A stretch of DNA of 7,726 nucleotides, taken from contig JAJCYX010000237.1 of the NCBI GenBank assembly GCA_029262715.1, forward strand, positions 1-7,726, written 5' to 3'. Source of the stretch: Chloroflexota bacterium. Its GTDB lineage: Bacteria; Chloroflexota; Dehalococcoidia; Lucifugimonadales; Lucifugimonadaceae. Positions 5,872-7,726 of the stretch are shown piece after piece; the first letter of the stretch is position 1; each line of letters begins with the position of its first letter. Below the pieces are notes generated by a model. That model saw only the letters and a list, made by a program, of their open reading frames with translations. It was not told the origin of the DNA and searched no databases. A program made the position numbers and the translations under genes.

Positions 5872-7235
5872 TCGAGCGCTGTGTCCGATGACACGCCTTC
5901 GAGACCTTTTTTCACGTCCTGCAGGAACGCAGATGCCTCAGCGCCGTCTATCACCCGGTGGTCGAACGAGAGGCAGATGTTCATGATGGGCCGAACTTCA
6001 ACCGCATCGTTCTTTGTCACGACGGGTCGTTTCACAATCGCCTCTGTAGTCAGAATGGCCGCTTGAGGGTGGTTGATGATGGCTCCACCCCATACCGATC
6101 CCAGCGCGCCAGTGTTGTTCAGGGTGAAGGTTCCATCGCTCACATCGTCAAGTGAAAGTTTGCCATCGCGGGCTCGTTCAATAGTTCCTGATAGGTCCTG
6201 AGTCAGTTCCAGGAACGATCTTTTGTCCGCGTTTTTGATTACAGGCACAACAAGTCCGTTTTTTCCTGCGACAGCGATGCCAATGTTGACATCGTCATAC
6301 ACGAGAATCCTGTCGCTCTGCCATGACGAATTCAGTAGCGGATTTCTGCGCAGAGCCTCAGCCGTGATGGCGAGTGCGAACGGCAGATACGTGAGATTGA
6401 GTCCGTGCTGCTTGAGCATCCAATCGCGGTTTGCAGACCGGCAGGCGACCAGTCCGCTTACGTCCACCTCAACAGCCGACCACGCATGCGGAATTTCTCG
6501 GAAACTCCGGGCCATATGCTCAGCGATCATCCCCCGCACAGCGGAAGGTACCTCGAGATGCCCTCCGGCCTTGTTTGCTGTCTCAGCGCCGGACCCTGGC
6601 TCTTCGACAGCTCTCAGGACATCAGCGCGAGTTATTCGGTCTCCGACTCCTGTTCCGGTCAGAGAGGCGGGGTCAAGCCCGTGCTGATCGATCAGGCGTC
6701 TCACGGCGGGGGACAGCCTTGCGAAGGCGGCATCCGGTCTGCGCAGTGATGTGTTGGTCGATTCGTTGGATGCTGGCTCTCCGGACGCTTCTGACCCAAG
6801 AGAGGTGTCACTGAACGCTCCACCCGTCGGCCCAACATTTGCACCCGTGATCATGCTGCCCACCTGGCTCGCATTGGCCACTCTGAGACCCATAGGAGCG
6901 CTCGCTGCCTTCGGAGGACTCGATGCCCTCTGAACAGCTTCGGGAGCCACAGGGGTCGAATTCTCGGGCTCTACGATGATTGGGGCAACGGGAACACCTT
7001 CAGCGTCCATCTCAGCGATGATCGCGCCCATCGCCACAGTCGCGCCCTCTTGAGCAACGATCTTTGTGAGTTCCCCGGTTGCGGGCGCGGGAACCTCCAT
7101 AGCCACTTTGTCAGTGACGACCTCGACAATCGGCTCATATTTCTCGATGCGGTCGCCTGGCTGTTTCAGCCATTTCTCGATGACCGCTTCGGTCACTGAC
7201 TCCCCAACATGTGGCATCTCGATATTAAATAGCAT
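5868..7235 (-). CDS. 2-oxo acid dehydrogenase E2 (dihydrolipoamide acyltransferase)
   Basis: This 455-residue E2 core protein passes the acyl group made by E1 from its swinging lipoyl arm to CoA. The N-terminal lipoyl domain (about 1-80) has PHVGESVTEAVI and VTDKVAMEV, with the lipoylated Lys43. An Ala/Pro/Ser-rich flexible linker follows (about 82-168). Next comes the peripheral subunit-binding domain (about 173-210, ARLSPAVRRLIDQHGLDP, then GVGDRITRADVL), and then the catalytic acyltransferase domain (about 228-450) with FTLNNTG and the active-site motif SFDHRVIDG (His426, Asp430). It has one lipoyl domain only. The chosen ATG at 7235 has GGAGAG five bases upstream; a TTG directly before it (7238) is a less likely start. 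The gene follows E1 beta by 36 bp and overlaps lipB by four bases. Sequence features cannot decide between pyruvate (acetyl) and branched-chain (acyl) specificity, so no symbol such as pdhC or bkdB is given. Confidence 0.95.
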   Translation of the reverse strand: MLFNIEMPHVGESVTEAVIEKWLKQPGDRIEKYEPIVEVVTDKVAMEVPAPATGELTKIVAQEGATVAMGAIIAEMDAEGVPVAPIIVEPENSTPVAPEAVQRASSPPKAASAPMGLRVANASQVGSMITGANVGPTGGAFSDTSLGSEASGEPASNESTNTSLRRPDAAFARLSPAVRRLIDQHGLDPASLTGTGVGDRITRADVLRAVEEPGSGAETANKAGGHLEVPSAVRGMIAEHMARSFREIPHAWSAVEVDVSGLVACRSANRDWMLKQHGLNLTYLPFALAITAEALRRNPLLNSSWQSDRILVYDDVNIGIAVAGKNGLVVPVIKNADKRSFLELTQDLSGTIERARDGKLSLDDVSDGTFTLNNTGALGSVWGGAIINHPQAAILTTEAIVKRPVVTKNDAVEVRPIMNICLSFDHRVIDGAEASAFLQDVKKGLEGVSSDTALE

Positions 7236-7240
7236 CAACG

Positions 7241-7246
7241 CTCTCC
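7241..7246 (-). promoter_or_regulatory. Ribosome binding site of the E2 gene
   Basis: GGAGAG on the minus strand ends five bases before the ATG at 7235. This spacing favours that ATG over the adjacent in-frame TTG at 7238, which would leave only two bases between the site and the start. Confidence 0.6.
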
Positions 7247-7271
7247 AGCGTGGCGATGGTGGGACAGGGTC

Positions 7272-7726
7272 TCATGTTGCTGCCAGCTTCCGCATGGTGA
7301 CCAGAATCTTCTCAGGCGACGGCATGAACGCTGCCTCTTGAACGGGGCTGAACGGCATTGGCGGCAACTCGGGCGGTCCAACCCTCATTACAGGGGCGTC
7401 GAGATCGTAGAACGCATCCTCGGCGATGATGGCCGACACTTCGGACGATACGCTGACCGCAGGCGTGTCCTCCTGCACGATCATCACTTTTCCAGTATGA
7501 CGAGCCGCCTCTGCAATCGACTCTCTATCAAGCGGCCGCAGCGTTCGCAGGTCTAGCACCAGCGCCTCAACGCCGTCTTGCTCTGAGAGGGTTTGGGCAG
7601 CCTGCAACGTGTAGTGAAGCATCAAACCGTATGTGATCACGGTGATGTCACTACCCTCACGCTTCACATTCGCCTCTCCAATCGGCTCGGTGTACACCTC
7701 GTCCGGCACCTCGCCTCGCACCAGCC
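7272..7726 (-). CDS. 2-oxo acid dehydrogenase E1 beta subunit, C-terminal part
   Basis: The frame is open to the right edge; about 150 residues remain, roughly the last 40-50% of a family usually near 325-350 residues. Visible family features are GEVPDEVYTEPIGEANVKRE, DITVITYG, the transketolase C-terminal-domain segment LDLRTLRPLD followed by GKVMIVQED, and the C-terminal PFSPVQEAAFMPSPEKI. E1 beta pairs with E1 alpha to form the thiamine-diphosphate enzyme that decarboxylates the 2-oxo acid and reductively acylates the E2 lipoyl group. The thiamine-binding N-terminal domain lies outside the window. The gene precedes E2 by a 36-bp spacer in the same direction, so the two are presumably one transcript, with E1 alpha probably further upstream (to the right). 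Pyruvate and branched-chain versions cannot be told apart from this fragment. Confidence 0.93.
   Translation of the reverse strand, partial: LVRGEVPDEVYTEPIGEANVKREGSDITVITYGLMLHYTLQAAQTLSEQDGVEALVLDLRTLRPLDRESIAEAARHTGKVMIVQEDTPAVSVSSEVSAIIAEDAFYDLDAPVMRVGPPELPPMPFSPVQEAAFMPSPEKILVTMRKLAAT

Noticed and set aside
6223..6814. Overlapping plus-strand frames inside the E2 gene
   Set aside because: They are shadows of the E2 linker and catalytic domain; the several mutually overlapping frames lack domains and ribosome sites.

Overview
The window is chromosomal-type bacterial DNA, moderately GC-rich by eye, with dense coding, short gaps and overlapping start/stop codons. It encodes a lipoprotein with a PKD domain, a two-component signalling cluster and the 3' part of a 2-oxo acid dehydrogenase (pyruvate or branched-chain type) operon that includes lipB. 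I see no phage, transposon, CRISPR or tRNA/rRNA signal. The lineage cannot be fixed from this sequence alone. The style of the LipB and E2 proteins and the CHASE-PAS kinase would suit an environmental bacterium such as a Chloroflexota (Dehalococcoidia/SAR202-like) member, but that is a guess from memory and not a demonstrated assignment.

Layout, left to right. Bases 1-376 (minus) hold the N-terminal part of a secreted lipoprotein with a PKD fold, cut by the window edge. A divergent intergenic region of about 390 bp follows, containing a 29-nt inverted repeat and short direct repeats. At 769-1494 (plus) lies an OmpR/PhoB-type response regulator. It converges, across only 42 bp, on a minus-strand pair at 1537-4982: a receiver-PAS-GAF-like protein, translated first, and then a membrane-bound CHASE-PAS histidine kinase. 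The two share the junction TAATG. A 154-bp gap (4983-5136) with a hairpin and a weak promoter candidate separates this pair from the metabolic operon at 5137-7726 (minus): E1 beta (partial), E2 and lipB. E2 and lipB overlap by four bases (ATGA).

How the genes could work together. The CHASE kinase senses an extracytoplasmic ligand and should autophosphorylate on His500. Two receivers lie next to it: the DNA-binding OmpR-type regulator, and the receiver of the PAS-GAF-like protein, which has no recognisable output domain. This suggests a branched relay or a phosphate sink. In the metabolic operon, E1 beta with its partner E1 alpha (probably just outside the window) decarboxylates a 2-oxo acid and acylates the lipoyl group on E2. 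LipB supplies the octanoyl precursor for that same lipoyl lysine. No LipA or E3 is visible here.

Nothing in the window is clearly an undescribed system. The items most worth a second look are the output-less receiver-PAS-GAF protein coupled to the CHASE kinase, the 29-nt dyad upstream of the regulator, and the E2-lipB translational coupling.
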